64,000 bases of DNA from Mucilaginibacter defluvii (GTDB taxonomy: Bacteria > Bacteroidota > Bacteroidia > Sphingobacteriales > Sphingobacteriaceae). The stretch spans positions 1,922,001-1,986,000 of the forward strand of contig NZ_BAABJI010000002.1 of the NCBI RefSeq assembly GCF_039543225.1, given 5' to 3'. Each line of letters begins with the position of its first letter. Positions within the stretch are counted from its first letter, which is position 1. A program made the translations under genes and the position numbers. The notes below the pieces were generated by a model. That model saw only the letters and a program-made list of their open reading frames with translations, did no database searches and had not been told where the DNA came from. Of this stretch, positions 52,986 through 61,997 are shown one piece after another.

Positions 52986-53423
52986 TTACTTAACAGACTT
53001 TTTACGGACACGCTCTTGCTTTGCCAACATAGCCTTAGCATTTTTGACAAGAACATTAAGTTGCGCATATTCCGGCGTTCCGGGTTCATAATATTTTGCT
53101 TCCGGGCATTTACCATCGGGGCACATTACCCAATCCAATTCTACAATTGACGTGTCTTTAGTGTACTTAAATACTTGAAACACATCCCGTAGCTCCGCAC
53201 GAAAGTTGACCCGTTTATTTTTGTATTTGCCTTTTTTAACAGGTTGCACTTCTACAACAAACATCTGCTGACTGGTCAAAACTTCACGCGGGGCATTATC
53301 ATTTTTAGTGGTATCAATTATACCATAAGCGGCTTGCTTAAAACCGGAAGACATCAATAAAACAGGAGCTATTAACAGCGTAAATAAAATTAAAGGGATA
53401 TTTTGATTAAGATTGGTTTTCAT
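52986..53423 (-). CDS. Hypothetical exported protein
   Basis: A 145-residue protein starting MKTNLNQNIPLILFTLLIA (ATG 53423; longer in-frame starts lie in the preceding terminator and are unlikely). The N-terminal hydrophobic segment is a signal or anchor. The rest is charged, with DWVMCPDGKCPEAKYYEPG (CxDGxCPE-like pair of cysteines) that might bind a metal or form a disulfide, and a Lys-rich tail. No known family. Lies beside a terminator and the OmpA gene on the same strand. Confidence 0.6.
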   Translation of the reverse strand: MKTNLNQNIPLILFTLLIAPVLLMSSGFKQAAYGIIDTTKNDNAPREVLTSQQMFVVEVQPVKKGKYKNKRVNFRAELRDVFQVFKYTKDTSIVELDWVMCPDGKCPEAKYYEPGTPEYAQLNVLVKNAKAMLAKQERVRKKSVK

Positions 53424-53490
53424 AAGTGATAGTGTAGTTGGTTTATAGGTGTAAGGTAAGAAATATTTTAACATGACACCAAAGGTCAAA

Positions 53491-53518
53491 CAAAAAACCC
53501 TGCCGTATACGGGCAGGG
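53491..53518 (-). terminator. Terminator after OmpA gene
   Basis: Minus-strand stem CCCTGCC / GGCAGGG followed by a T-run (A-run on plus, 53492-53497), 50 nt downstream of the OmpA stop. Confidence 0.8.
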
Positions 53519-53568
53519 CTTCAATCTATTCACTATTAATCTTATTTACCCTTTTAAGCGGAGCTTGC

Positions 53569-54249
53569 TTAATTGCTCGCCTGCTTGGCCTCTTGTTTCA
53601 TAGCATCGTTAGCTACAATTACAATCTCTACACGGCGGTTTTGCGCACGGCCGTCAGCAGTCGCATTTGAGGCGATAGGCTCGTTTTTACCTTTACCGGT
53701 AGTGCTTAAACGTGAACCCGACACACCGTTAGTAACCAGGTACGATTTTACTGATGCCGCACGACGCTCGGACAATGTTTGGTTATAGCTTGCGGTACCG
53801 GTACTATCCGTATGCCCAATGATAGATATATTGGTTTGCGGATTATTTTTTAAAGAAGTAGCCAGGTTTTCCAGATTGGTGCGGGCTGCTGATTTTAAAT
53901 CAGTTTTATCCACATCGAATAAAATACCTGAATCGAATTTAACGATGATACCCTCACCTTCGCGGGTTACGGTAGCGCCCGGTACAGTTTGCTTTATTTC
54001 TGCAGCCTGGCGGTCCATTTTACGGCCTATAAAAGCACCTGCAGTACCACCTACAGCACCACCAATAACAGCGCCTAAGGCAGTGTTGCCCGCAGCTTTA
54101 CCTATAAAAGCACCAATGGTACCACCGGCACCTGCACCAATAGCGGCACCTTTTTGAGTTTTGGTCATCGAATCGCAACCCGATGCTACAACACCTACTA
54201 CAGCTACGGCTATACTAAATTTGGCTATTTGTAATTTTAACGTTTTCAT
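53569..54249 (-). CDS. OmpA family lipoprotein with glycine-zipper region
   Basis: A 226-residue lipoprotein. The signal sequence ends at lipobox VASGC (Cys25). Residues ~35-90 form a glycine-zipper segment (AAIGAGAGGTIGAFIGKAAG and similar), then a C-terminal OmpA/MotB peptidoglycan-binding domain (about 110-220) with NISIIGHTDSTG, RRAASVKSYLV and GRAQNRRVEIVI. It probably links the outer membrane to peptidoglycan. Single gene with its own terminator. Confidence 0.93.
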   Translation of the reverse strand: MKTLKLQIAKFSIAVAVVGVVASGCDSMTKTQKGAAIGAGAGGTIGAFIGKAAGNTALGAVIGGAVGGTAGAFIGRKMDRQAAEIKQTVPGATVTREGEGIIVKFDSGILFDVDKTDLKSAARTNLENLATSLKNNPQTNISIIGHTDSTGTASYNQTLSERRAASVKSYLVTNGVSGSRLSTTGKGKNEPIASNATADGRAQNRRVEIVIVANDAMKQEAKQASN

Positions 54250-54457
54250 TTTGTGTATATGTATGATCTTGGTTATGCTGTTATGACAAAGGCAGTGCCA
54301 AAAAGGTTTAATAATATTTATTGTAACAATCAGGCTTCTGCAAATACCATTACAATAATTTTTTAATATTTAAGAAAACAAAGGCATGCCGCGCTGTACA
54401 GTACGCCTGCCATATTTACACTATTGCACTTTTTTTAGTACAAGCGTAACCGTGCGT

Positions 54458-55783
54458 TTACTTCAATATCTCATCCGGAATAATCAGGCTAAAGGTACTC
54501 CCCCGCCCTTTTTCAGATGTTACCTCTATAACTATACCATGAAAATCGGCTATGGATTTTACGATGGGCAGGCCGAGGCCGAAACTTTCCTGCTGTAAGG
54601 CCCGCTTCAGTTTTTTAAACCGGTCAAATATAAAGGGCAGTTCATCCTCACCTATACCAATACCGGTATCAGCAATATTTAATATTAAGCCCGAAATATT
54701 TTTACGCGCGGTAATATTTATACTGCCACCGGCTATGTTATACTTAATAGCATTATTAACCAGGTTGAAAAACAGGTTAAACAGCAAAAACTTGTTAACC
54801 TTATGCAGCACGATATCTGCCGGCACCTCGATAGTAAGCGCAACGTCCTTTTGTTCCAGCCTGATGGATATTTCGTCCTGCACATCATGCAACATTTCGC
54901 TCAGGTTTACCTCGTCCTGCTTAATAAACTGCTCGTTCTCAATCTGCGATATCAGTAACAACGTTTTCGTAATACTTTTAAGGCGGTTGAGTATGCGCTG
55001 CATTTCCAGCAGGCGAACCTTTAGTTCATCGGCTATATCCTCCTCCACAAACATGTTCTCAATTTTTGTTTGCAGGATAGATATAGGCGTCATCAACTCA
55101 TGCGATGCATTTGATATAAACTCCCGCTCCTTTTGAAACTTATTGGTGATCGTCTCCATCATGCGGTGTATGCTTATATCGAGATACTGAAAATCGACTG
55201 TTGAGGTGCGCACCTTATTGTAACTGTCTGTATACGGAAAACGGCTGCTGTTCAACCTCGTTTTAATTATTTGCCGCAGCGGGCGCAACACGTAGTTGGA
55301 GTAAACCTGATCGGCCAGAATGGTAAGCAATATCATCCCCACCAAAACCAGGAAAGCGATTTTTTGAAGCGGGCCGGTGGTATCATCCAAGGTGCTTACG
55401 CTTTTGCCAACCTCTAACAGGTAATTCTTTTTATCCGCTTTAAAGGTGTGGCTTAATATGCGGTACTCAATGGTATCCCCTTCCACAATCCGCCGCTCGT
55501 TCATAATGGTGTCGAGGTACTCATCCGCTGGCACTTCGTCAAGGCTGATGTATTCCTCTTTTAATAATGTATAACTACCATAGCTTTCGCCGTCGGTTAT
55601 GTAATTACCTATACCAAGTGTCTTTACTATCTGTAATACCTTATCCTTCTGCTCCACCAGCTTGCCATCAGTATAACCCAGGCTTATATAATTAATAAGC
55701 AGCGGTAACAACAGCACAAAAAACACCACAATTACCAGTTTGGAGATGGTATTGAATAAGGTGAGTTTTGTATTAAGCTTCAA
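54458..55783 (-). CDS. Sensor histidine kinase (second two-component system)
   Basis: A 441-residue kinase. Two membrane helices (about 15-34 and 147-166) bracket a ~110-residue periplasmic sensor. A HAMP-like linker (NYVLRPLRQIIKTRL) leads to HisKA with ISNASHELMTPISILQ (phospho-His), then HATPase with NLVNNAIKY, DTGIGIG and SFGLGLPI. It is the last gene of a four-gene minus-strand operon with its response regulator, a barrel protein and a small secreted protein. The signal is unknown. Confidence 0.95.
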   Translation of the reverse strand: MKLNTKLTLFNTISKLVIVVFFVLLLPLLINYISLGYTDGKLVEQKDKVLQIVKTLGIGNYITDGESYGSYTLLKEEYISLDEVPADEYLDTIMNERRIVEGDTIEYRILSHTFKADKKNYLLEVGKSVSTLDDTTGPLQKIAFLVLVGMILLTILADQVYSNYVLRPLRQIIKTRLNSSRFPYTDSYNKVRTSTVDFQYLDISIHRMMETITNKFQKEREFISNASHELMTPISILQTKIENMFVEEDIADELKVRLLEMQRILNRLKSITKTLLLISQIENEQFIKQDEVNLSEMLHDVQDEISIRLEQKDVALTIEVPADIVLHKVNKFLLFNLFFNLVNNAIKYNIAGGSINITARKNISGLILNIADTGIGIGEDELPFIFDRFKKLKRALQQESFGLGLPIVKSIADFHGIVIEVTSEKGRGSTFSLIIPDEILK

Positions 55784-55794
55784 CAGGATAATGA

Positions 55795-56478
55795 TTAACT
55801 GTTAACAACAATTTTGTAGCCCAGTCCCCGTACCGTTTCAAGCCAGTTTGGCGATGCGAAGGCATTGAGCTTTTTACGTATATTTTTAATGTGGGCGTCA
55901 ATATAGTTCGAATCGTAATCGTCGTTAACCACACTACCCCAAATGTGTTCACTTAATTGCGTACGGGTAAGCGTGCGGTTTTTGTGCAGCAGCATGTAGG
56001 CTATTAGGTCAAATTCTTTTTTGGTGATGGTATTTATTACGTTACCCTCATGGCTGATGGTACGCTCGGTCAGGTTGATCAAAAAGTCGCCCAATGTTAC
56101 CGTATTCTGTTTTAACCCAAATTTTCGGCGGGTAATGGCCTGCATACGACTTTGCAATTCGAGCAGCGAGAATGGCTTGGGCACATAATCATCAGCTCCC
56201 AGGTCGAGCCCGGTGATACGGTCATTCACCTCGGCACGAGCGGTAAGTATAATGCAGGCGGCTTCGGGGTTGTTGCGTTTGGCTTCTTTAAGCAGATCCA
56301 AACCATCATAATCAGGCAGGCCGAGATCAATCAATATAAAATCGTACAGGTTTACCGATATTTTTTCGGAAGCCGAGCGGCCGTTGTACGCCACCTCGCA
56401 AACATAATTGTTGTTGGTCAAAAAAATATCTACTTCACGGGCCAGCGAGCGTTCATCCTCTATAATGAGTACATTCAT
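55795..56478 (-). CDS. OmpR-family response regulator (second two-component system)
   Basis: A 227-residue regulator. The receiver (about 1-120) has DE near residue 8, Asp in FILIDLGLPDYDG and the Lys in VPKPFSLLE; the winged helix (about 130-225) has TITKKEFDLIAYMLLH, NYIDAHIKNIRKKL and RGLGYKIV. It is directly upstream of its kinase (11 nt) and 5 nt after the barrel gene, so all four genes are probably one operon. Confidence 0.95.
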   Translation of the reverse strand: MNVLIIEDERSLAREVDIFLTNNNYVCEVAYNGRSASEKISVNLYDFILIDLGLPDYDGLDLLKEAKRNNPEAACIILTARAEVNDRITGLDLGADDYVPKPFSLLELQSRMQAITRRKFGLKQNTVTLGDFLINLTERTISHEGNVINTITKKEFDLIAYMLLHKNRTLTRTQLSEHIWGSVVNDDYDSNYIDAHIKNIRKKLNAFASPNWLETVRGLGYKIVVNS

Positions 56479-56483
56479 CAGTT

Positions 56484-57359
56484 TTAATAAAACAGGTAAT
56501 AAAACGTTAAATTAAAAAAAGATGCGTGTCTGTTCTGCAATGCGTTTTCAACATTTACCGGGATAGAGTACCGGTATGCTGCCTCAAGGGTGTAATGCGG
56601 CGTATTATATGCTACCGGAACTTTTAAATAGTAATTGAGCACCGTAAAGCGGCCGTTGTTACGTGTAAGCATGGCCGCGTTAAATATCTTATCACGGTTA
56701 TGAGCGTAAAACCTGTCTTCTGAGTAACGGTTTACAAAGTTTTGTGTACCAAATATTACGTTTACCGATGGATTGATGGTGATATAATCGTTATCGGTAA
56801 AAACGCTCCAGTCTGGCTCAATATATTTAGACTGGCTTACAGTTAAAAAGAAGTCGTTTGATTTACCGAACAGGAAATCGGCCGTGGCACTCGTTTTCAG
56901 GATTTTCCAATCGTACGAGTTCTTGAAGTTGATATCGTTTGTTGATGCCGATTTTATAATGCGCGCATCATTATTAAATATAAAACGGGTGTAGCTGATG
57001 TTGCTGGAGTACTTTTTATTTTTTGATTTAAAATAGTATCCTGCGCCAAGATCGACCTCATCAAACAGCGGGTCGTACCCCAAAACCTTCAGCGCCGAGC
57101 CGTAGATAAAAAAGCCCGATTTATCATTATACACCACATCAGTTGCTACATAAGGATATTTGACCGGACCAACACGGCCAAAAAATATAGCATCGTTACC
57201 ATAATTTATACCTACTGATACTGAACGTTTTCGTACCGGGACACTGTCACTGTCAGCAGCGGCTGTGGTTGCCGGTGGTAAAAAAAAGCGCGGCTCGGTT
57301 GCAGCGGCATTGGCCACAGCAAATAAAAACGAAAAAATAAATAAGCTTAAATACCTCAT
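56484..57359 (-). CDS. Uncharacterised outer-membrane beta-barrel protein in two-component operon
   Basis: A 291-residue protein with a signal peptide (about 1-20) and a Ser/Thr/Pro-rich start to the mature protein. The rest is beta-rich with many Tyr, Asn and Asp (GYYFKSKNKKYSSNISYTRF in part) and ends FFNLTFYYLFY, an aromatic C-terminus typical of outer-membrane barrels. Nothing matches a known transporter. It is tightly linked to a response regulator and kinase, so it may be the sensor's or regulator's partner or target. Confidence 0.7.
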   Translation of the reverse strand: MRYLSLFIFSFLFAVANAAATEPRFFLPPATTAAADSDSVPVRKRSVSVGINYGNDAIFFGRVGPVKYPYVATDVVYNDKSGFFIYGSALKVLGYDPLFDEVDLGAGYYFKSKNKKYSSNISYTRFIFNNDARIIKSASTNDINFKNSYDWKILKTSATADFLFGKSNDFFLTVSQSKYIEPDWSVFTDNDYITINPSVNVIFGTQNFVNRYSEDRFYAHNRDKIFNAAMLTRNNGRFTVLNYYLKVPVAYNTPHYTLEAAYRYSIPVNVENALQNRHASFFNLTFYYLFY

Positions 57360-57373
57360 TTGCCGCTTTTCAA

Positions 57374-57709
57374 TTAACCGCCGTTACGCCTGATAATTTC
57401 AGGTGGGCGCTCCATACCGTCAGGCCTGCGTTGCTTGCGCTTTTTAGTCTGCCCGGTATCTTGGCCTACCTTTTCAGGTTTAAGTTGCTTTTTTGCTCGC
57501 GCAATTTCCTTTATTTTATTCTTTTCCTCCTCGTCTTGTTGTTTTTTTGACCGCTTGTTGATAATTGTATCGCCGCGGGTTTGGTAAAAAGTAGCAACGG
57601 GTGCCTGTACAATATTATTGTTGGATGAATTTTGCCGGTAGTTTTTCGCAGCAGATGATAATAGCGGAACTGCCAGGAACAACAGTATTATATATAGCCA
57701 CTTTATCAT
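57374..57709 (-). CDS. Small basic secreted protein, head of two-component operon
   Basis: A 111-residue protein: signal peptide (about 1-20, ending LLSSAA) and a mature part that is strongly basic and charged (KRSKKQQDEEEKNKIKEI, KTKKRKQRRPDGMERPP in part), probably disordered. No family recognised. It heads the operon with the barrel protein, regulator and kinase (14 nt to the next gene). A secreted basic peptide beside a sensor could be a ligand or a nucleic-acid or LPS binder; this is inference only. Confidence 0.6.
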   Translation of the reverse strand: MIKWLYIILLFLAVPLLSSAAKNYRQNSSNNNIVQAPVATFYQTRGDTIINKRSKKQQDEEEKNKIKEIARAKKQLKPEKVGQDTGQTKKRKQRRPDGMERPPEIIRRNGG

Positions 57710-57846
57710 TTAACGGAGAATAGTAAAAATATTCGCAATATCACACAATAACAATTTACCGGTGCATAAAAAACATAAAACCGCTATAATTAATACAGCG
57801 GTTAATTAATTTAATTGTATATAAATTGTTTGGTTGAAATTGCTTT

Positions 57847-58725
57847 TTAAAGCGTAATGCTTTTTGATGTGTAAACCCTATCGTGGTCATCAACTATTAC
57901 GCAAGCTACCTGGTTAAGCCTGTTAATCAGGTACAAGCCAGCGTTAACACCTATACTGATAACCGGCGCGGCCATTGCATCGGCCAGTTCAGCGGTTGGG
58001 CTCATAATGGTTACACTTTTTATAGCGCTCACTTCAAAACCTTTATTGGTTACGGCGGTAACATTCTTTTTAGCAGTTACAGCATCAACATTAACCGAAG
58101 TGGCTAATGCCTGGTTGCTGATGTTCAGTTGAGCATAAGGCTTATCCGCCTGCTCAGGGTCGGCAGCGGCAACCGTCCATGGTTCTCTATCCGGCTGTGT
58201 TCCCCAGGCAATCATATCGCCGCCGGCATTAATAACGCCGCTGTTTACGCCGCTCATCTGCAATATAAATTTTGCCCTGTCGGCAGCATAGCCCTTACCG
58301 CTTGCGGCAAAGCTTATGCGCATACCTTCCTGTAATAAAAACACAGTTTGCTCAGCAGTGTTAAGCATTACATCTTTATAACTAACACCGGCTACGGTTT
58401 TTTGCCCGGCACTGTAAGTAATGTCAAAGGTACCGTAAGTAAGTTCAGCTATTTGTAACGAGCGGTCGATCAACCTGAACAATTCGCCATTAACCTTTAC
58501 GGGCGCAACACCGGCGTTACGGTTAACCTGGTTTACGGTGCTGTCATCGCCAAAGGTGCTCAGCAGTTTGTCAACACGATTTATCTCTGCAATGGCCTCG
58601 TTAATACGCTCGGTGGCCCAGCCCGGATTTTCACCAACAACGGTGATCTCAAAACGGGTGCCCATCAGCATGGTTGAATGCCTGTATATAGATGATTTGC
58701 TTACTAAATTCTTTATGGCCAGCAT
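57847..58725 (-). CDS. apbE: FAD:protein FMN transferase (ApbE family)
   Basis: A 292-residue ApbE-type flavin transferase that attaches FMN to Thr residues of target proteins such as Na+-translocating NADH:quinone reductase subunits. The opening MGTRFEITVVG, LLSTFGDDSTVNQVNRN, the catalytic-region SGKGYAAD and NAGGDMIAWG, and TVMSPTAELADA-like C-terminal SVTIMSPTAELADAMA are present. There is no clear signal peptide or lipobox before the MGTRF block, so cytoplasmic or an unusual export route; alternatively the start is misplaced. The preceding operon is 137 nt downstream. Confidence 0.9.
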   Translation of the reverse strand: MLAIKNLVSKSSIYRHSTMLMGTRFEITVVGENPGWATERINEAIAEINRVDKLLSTFGDDSTVNQVNRNAGVAPVKVNGELFRLIDRSLQIAELTYGTFDITYSAGQKTVAGVSYKDVMLNTAEQTVFLLQEGMRISFAASGKGYAADRAKFILQMSGVNSGVINAGGDMIAWGTQPDREPWTVAAADPEQADKPYAQLNISNQALATSVNVDAVTAKKNVTAVTNKGFEVSAIKSVTIMSPTAELADAMAAPVISIGVNAGLYLINRLNQVACVIVDDHDRVYTSKSITL

Positions 58726-58870
58726 ATTAATCCGGTTTTAAGTGAAACTTATTATGCTAATACGCAGGCTAAAGTAATTGCGCTACATGAAATTAAAATG
58801 AAATGTCAATTCAACCATTAAAACAATTTGGCCTATTAAGGTATAGCTACTTAAAATCGACATAATAACT

Positions 58871-58878
58871 TACTTTTG
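58871..58878 (+). promoter_or_regulatory. Probable -7 element of lpxH
   Basis: TACTTTTG fits TAnnTTTG, 6 nt before the ATG at 58885; it also rules out the in-frame TTG that lies within it as a start. Confidence 0.45.
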
Positions 58879-58884
58879 CGAGGC

Positions 58885-59649
58885 ATGGCTATACGCAATA
58901 AACTCTACTTCGCGTCTGACTTTCATTTAGGTACCGATAGTTACGGCCCCAGCCGCGATCGTGAGGCACGCATCATCCGCTGGCTGGACGGTATTAAGCA
59001 TGATGCCGCCGAACTCTTTTTAATGGGCGATGTATTTGAGTTTTGGTTTGAATATAAAACCGTGGTACCCAAAGGTTACATCCGCTTTTTAGGTAAACTG
59101 GCCGAACTAACTGATGCCGGTGTAAAACTGTACATGTTTAAAGGCAACCACGATATGTGGATGTTCAGCTATTTCACTGAAGAGTTGGGCGCCACCATTA
59201 TCAGCAATGAACTGGTTATTGAGCGCGGCGGCAAAAAATTCTATCTGCACCATGGCGACGGCCTCGGCCCCGGCGATGGCAGCTATAAAATACTGAAAAA
59301 GGTTTTTCGCAGTAAATTATGCCAATGGCTGTTTGCCCGCCTGCACCCTAACCTGGGTATCGGCATTGCCGGCTCATGGTCGCAGCATAGTCGCGATACC
59401 AATTTAAAACAACCCAACCTGAAACCCGGTGAGCATGAGTGGCTGGTAACTTTTAGTAATGAGGTGCTTGAACATACTTACTATGATTATTTTTTGTTCG
59501 GGCACCGCCACCTGCCGATGGATGTGCAACTGAACAAGGGCAGCCGCTATATAAATCTGGGCGAGTGGTTCAACTATAACTCGTACGCTGTTTTTGATGG
59601 CGAACGCCTGCGGCTTGAATATTTTGACAACCCCATAATCCGCCCTTAA
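58885..59649 (+). CDS. lpxH: UDP-2,3-diacylglucosamine diphosphatase
   Basis: LpxH (254 residues) hydrolyses UDP-2,3-diacylglucosamine to lipid X in lipid A synthesis, a peripheral inner-membrane enzyme. Metallophosphoesterase motifs: FASDFHLGT (Asp/His), FLMGDVFEFW (Asp), FKGNHDMWM (Asn/His), LHHGDGLGPGD and FGHRHLPMD (His). ATG 58885 gives MAIRNKLYF; the earlier TTG is inside the promoter-like element. prfA follows 94 nt downstream. Confidence 0.93.
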   Translation: MAIRNKLYFASDFHLGTDSYGPSRDREARIIRWLDGIKHDAAELFLMGDVFEFWFEYKTVVPKGYIRFLGKLAELTDAGVKLYMFKGNHDMWMFSYFTEELGATIISNELVIERGGKKFYLHHGDGLGPGDGSYKILKKVFRSKLCQWLFARLHPNLGIGIAGSWSQHSRDTNLKQPNLKPGEHEWLVTFSNEVLEHTYYDYFLFGHRHLPMDVQLNKGSRYINLGEWFNYNSYAVFDGERLRLEYFDNPIIRP

Positions 59650-59688
59650 CGTTTACCTTTCGCTGAATAAAATCCGCCAAAAAAACTG

Positions 59689-59696
59689 TACTTTTG
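59689..59696 (+). promoter_or_regulatory. Probable -7 element of prfA
   Basis: TACTTTTG fits TAnnTTTG, 47 nt before the prfA ATG; no clear -33. Confidence 0.45.
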
Positions 59697-59743
59697 TGCA
59701 CTTTTAGCGAGGCCCTTTGCCTTGCTAACTGACTGATAATTTT

Positions 59744-60817
59744 ATGTTAGATAAATTAGAAGCTATACACCAACGCTGGAAAACAGTGGAAGGTGAACTG
59801 AGCAGCCCTGACGCCATGGCTGACATGAAGCGTTTTGCCCAGCTTAATAAAGAATACAAGGATTTGAACAAGATTGTTGACGAGTATTTTATCTACCGCA
59901 ACATCATGAGTAACATTGATACCAATAAGGAGATTTTGGCAACTGAAAAGGATGCCGAGTTTCGCGAAATGGCTAAAGAAGAGCTGGACACCTTATTGAT
60001 ACAACAGGAGGAAAAAGAGGAGCAGATCCGTTTGATGCTGATCCCTAAAGATCCGGAAGATACCAAAAACGCCATTATTGAGATACGCGGCGGTACAGGT
60101 GGTGATGAAGCCTCGCTTTTTGCAGGCGATCTTTACCGCATGTACATGCGCTTTTGCGAAAAACGCGGCTGGCGTACCGAACTGGTTGATTATACCGAAG
60201 GCACATCAGGCGGGTACAAGGAGATTGTTTTCAACGTACTGGCAGAGGATGCTTATGGTACGCTGAAATTTGAATCGGGCGTACACCGTGTACAACGCGT
60301 ACCTGATACTGAAACCCAGGGTCGTGTACACACATCGGCAGCATCAGTAGTGGTATTGCCAGAGGTTGATGAGTTTGACATTGATCTGAACATGAATGAC
60401 ATTCGCAAGGATCTGTTCTGCGCATCAGGTCCGGGTGGCCAGTCGGTCAATACCACTTACTCGGCTGTAAGGTTAACACACATACCAACCGGTATTGTTG
60501 CCCAGTGCCAGGATCAGAAATCACAGTTAAAGAACTTTGATAAGGCTTTACAGGTACTACGATCACGCGTGTACGAAATGGAGCTGCAAAAGCACCTGGA
60601 AGAAACCTCTAAGAAACGCAAGACCATGGTGGCCACCGGCGACCGTTCAGCTAAAGTGCGTACCTACAACTTTCCGCAGGGCCGTTTAACCGAACACCGC
60701 ATCGGCCTTACCATTTACAATCTGCCCGAAGTAATGAACGGCGGCATTCAGGATATCATGGAAGCCCTGCAATTTGCCGAGAACGCTGAAAAACTAAAAG
60801 AAGGCACAACTGCATAA
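59744..60817 (+). CDS. prfA: Peptide chain release factor 1
   Basis: RF1 (357 residues, normal length) terminates translation at UAA and UAG. The N-terminal helical domain, the stop-codon recognition region with RVPDTETQGRVHTS (Asp between Pro and Thr instead of the P(A/V)T of E. coli), and the catalytic GGQ in ASGPGGQSVNTTYSA are present, followed by QCQDQKSQLKNFDKAL. The ATG at 59744 is preceded by a promoter-like element; the gene is followed by a hairpin. Confidence 0.97.
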   Translation: MLDKLEAIHQRWKTVEGELSSPDAMADMKRFAQLNKEYKDLNKIVDEYFIYRNIMSNIDTNKEILATEKDAEFREMAKEELDTLLIQQEEKEEQIRLMLIPKDPEDTKNAIIEIRGGTGGDEASLFAGDLYRMYMRFCEKRGWRTELVDYTEGTSGGYKEIVFNVLAEDAYGTLKFESGVHRVQRVPDTETQGRVHTSAASVVVLPEVDEFDIDLNMNDIRKDLFCASGPGGQSVNTTYSAVRLTHIPTGIVAQCQDQKSQLKNFDKALQVLRSRVYEMELQKHLEETSKKRKTMVATGDRSAKVRTYNFPQGRLTEHRIGLTIYNLPEVMNGGIQDIMEALQFAENAEKLKEGTTA

Positions 60818-60844
60818 GGCTGCGCCTCAACTCATATTATAAAG

Positions 60845-60879
60845 TATGCAAGTGTTATAAATTGTTAAACACTTGCATA
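60845..60879. terminator. Hairpin after prfA
   Basis: Perfect 12-bp arms TATGCAAGTGTT / AACACTTGCATA with an 11-nt loop; there is no T-run, so it is either a weak terminator or an mRNA end stabiliser. Confidence 0.5.
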
Positions 60880-60907
60880 TCACCATAAAAGCACATAGAT
60901 TTGTGTT

Positions 60908-61303
60908 ATGCTGAAAAAAACAGGTGTCATAACTTTACTGCTGCTGTACTTTGCTACAGTATCCGGGTTTGCCCTGAATTTTCATTATTGCGGTAAAACG
61001 GTAGCCTCTGTTAAAATAGAGCAACCCGCTAAAAAATGCCATACAGAAACAGCGGCTTCAAAAATGAAGTGCTGTAAGGACAAAAAGATAGACGTTAAGG
61101 TTAAGGATGCCCACCAGGCCGAAAAACCGCAATCCCTTTTAAGCAAAGTATTTTCATTTGACATTGCCGCGCTACCATTCGAGGAGTTCTTCCTGTCGGC
61201 ACAAAGAGCGTTGTTTGAAAAACTTTTTGACCGCGGTCCGCCTCAGGACGAGCCCAAGTCCAAAAATTCCATCTTCCTGATCAACTGCAATCTGCGTATC
61301 TGA
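60908..61303 (+). CDS. HYC_CC_PP family protein
   Basis: A 131-residue protein with an N-terminal signal and three family marks: FHYCGK (HYC), KMKCCKDKK (CC) and RGPPQDE (PP). Members are small exported Bacteroidota proteins of unknown biochemistry, often near metal (copper) genes. Here the next gene encodes an HMA metal-binding protein, consistent with that. The Cys/His pattern suggests metal binding in the periplasm. Confidence 0.88.
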   Translation: MLKKTGVITLLLLYFATVSGFALNFHYCGKTVASVKIEQPAKKCHTETAASKMKCCKDKKIDVKVKDAHQAEKPQSLLSKVFSFDIAALPFEEFFLSAQRALFEKLFDRGPPQDEPKSKNSIFLINCNLRI

Positions 61304-61387
61304 TTCAAAAAATTAATTTGAAACCGATTAGACATGTGTTTTATAAGCGCGTGCCATTGTTCTTTTAATTAATTTTTTGATAACGAT

Positions 61388-61885
61388 ATGAAAACCTTAA
61401 AAATATTCATAGCCATTATGGCTATATCTGTTGGCATTGCCAAAGCCCAATTCACTAAAGCCGAAGTACAGGTAAGTGGCCTCACCTGCTCCATGTGCTC
61501 AAAAGCAACCGAAAAATCACTCCGTACATTAAGCTTCGTTGATGACGTAAAGCCTGATCTGAACCGCAACGTATTCGTCATCACCTTTAAAAAAGATGCC
61601 GCTGTTGATTTTGATAGACTGAGCAGCAAAGTACAAAGTGCAGGCTTCTCGGTAAACAGCCTGAAAGCTACTTATAACTTTGCCGGCACCAAACTCAGTA
61701 ACAACATGTTCGAGTACTCGGGCAAACACTTCCACCTGGTAAACGCCGGCGACAAAGACATTAATGGCCCGGTAGCCATCACCTTTTTAGACAAGGGCTT
61801 TGCCCCGGTTGCCACCAACAAAAAGTACGCCCCGCAAAAACCCGCCGCGCCTGATGGTAAGAAGGTTTATTGTGTAGCGATATAG
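61388..61885 (+). CDS. Exported heavy-metal-associated (HMA) domain protein
   Basis: A 165-residue protein with a signal peptide (about 1-20) and an HMA domain (about 24-90): the metal motif GLTCSMC has Cys34 and Cys37, followed by the ferredoxin-like TEKSLRTLSFVDDV and RNVFVITFKKD. Residues after 100 have no recognised fold. It probably binds copper or a similar metal in the periplasm. It follows the HYC_CC_PP gene by 84 nt, so the pair may be co-transcribed. Confidence 0.85.
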   Translation: MKTLKIFIAIMAISVGIAKAQFTKAEVQVSGLTCSMCSKATEKSLRTLSFVDDVKPDLNRNVFVITFKKDAAVDFDRLSSKVQSAGFSVNSLKATYNFAGTKLSNNMFEYSGKHFHLVNAGDKDINGPVAITFLDKGFAPVATNKKYAPQKPAAPDGKKVYCVAI

Positions 61886-61895
61886 CACGCACTTG

Positions 61896-61978
61896 TTCAT
61901 TTCGAGCGATAGCGAGAGATCTGCACACGTTCGTAATTAAGCAACAGATTTCTACTGGTACCTCGTTCGAAATGACAA
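61896..61978. repeat. GTCATTTCGA-type inverted repeat
   Basis: Outer arms TCATTTCGAG...CTCGTTCGAAATGA with an inner AGAGATCTGCACACG / CAGATTTCT pair. Related elements at 52.9 and 62.3 kb. Confidence 0.65.
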
Positions 61979-61997
61979 TAAAATTGAGAAAAGAAAA

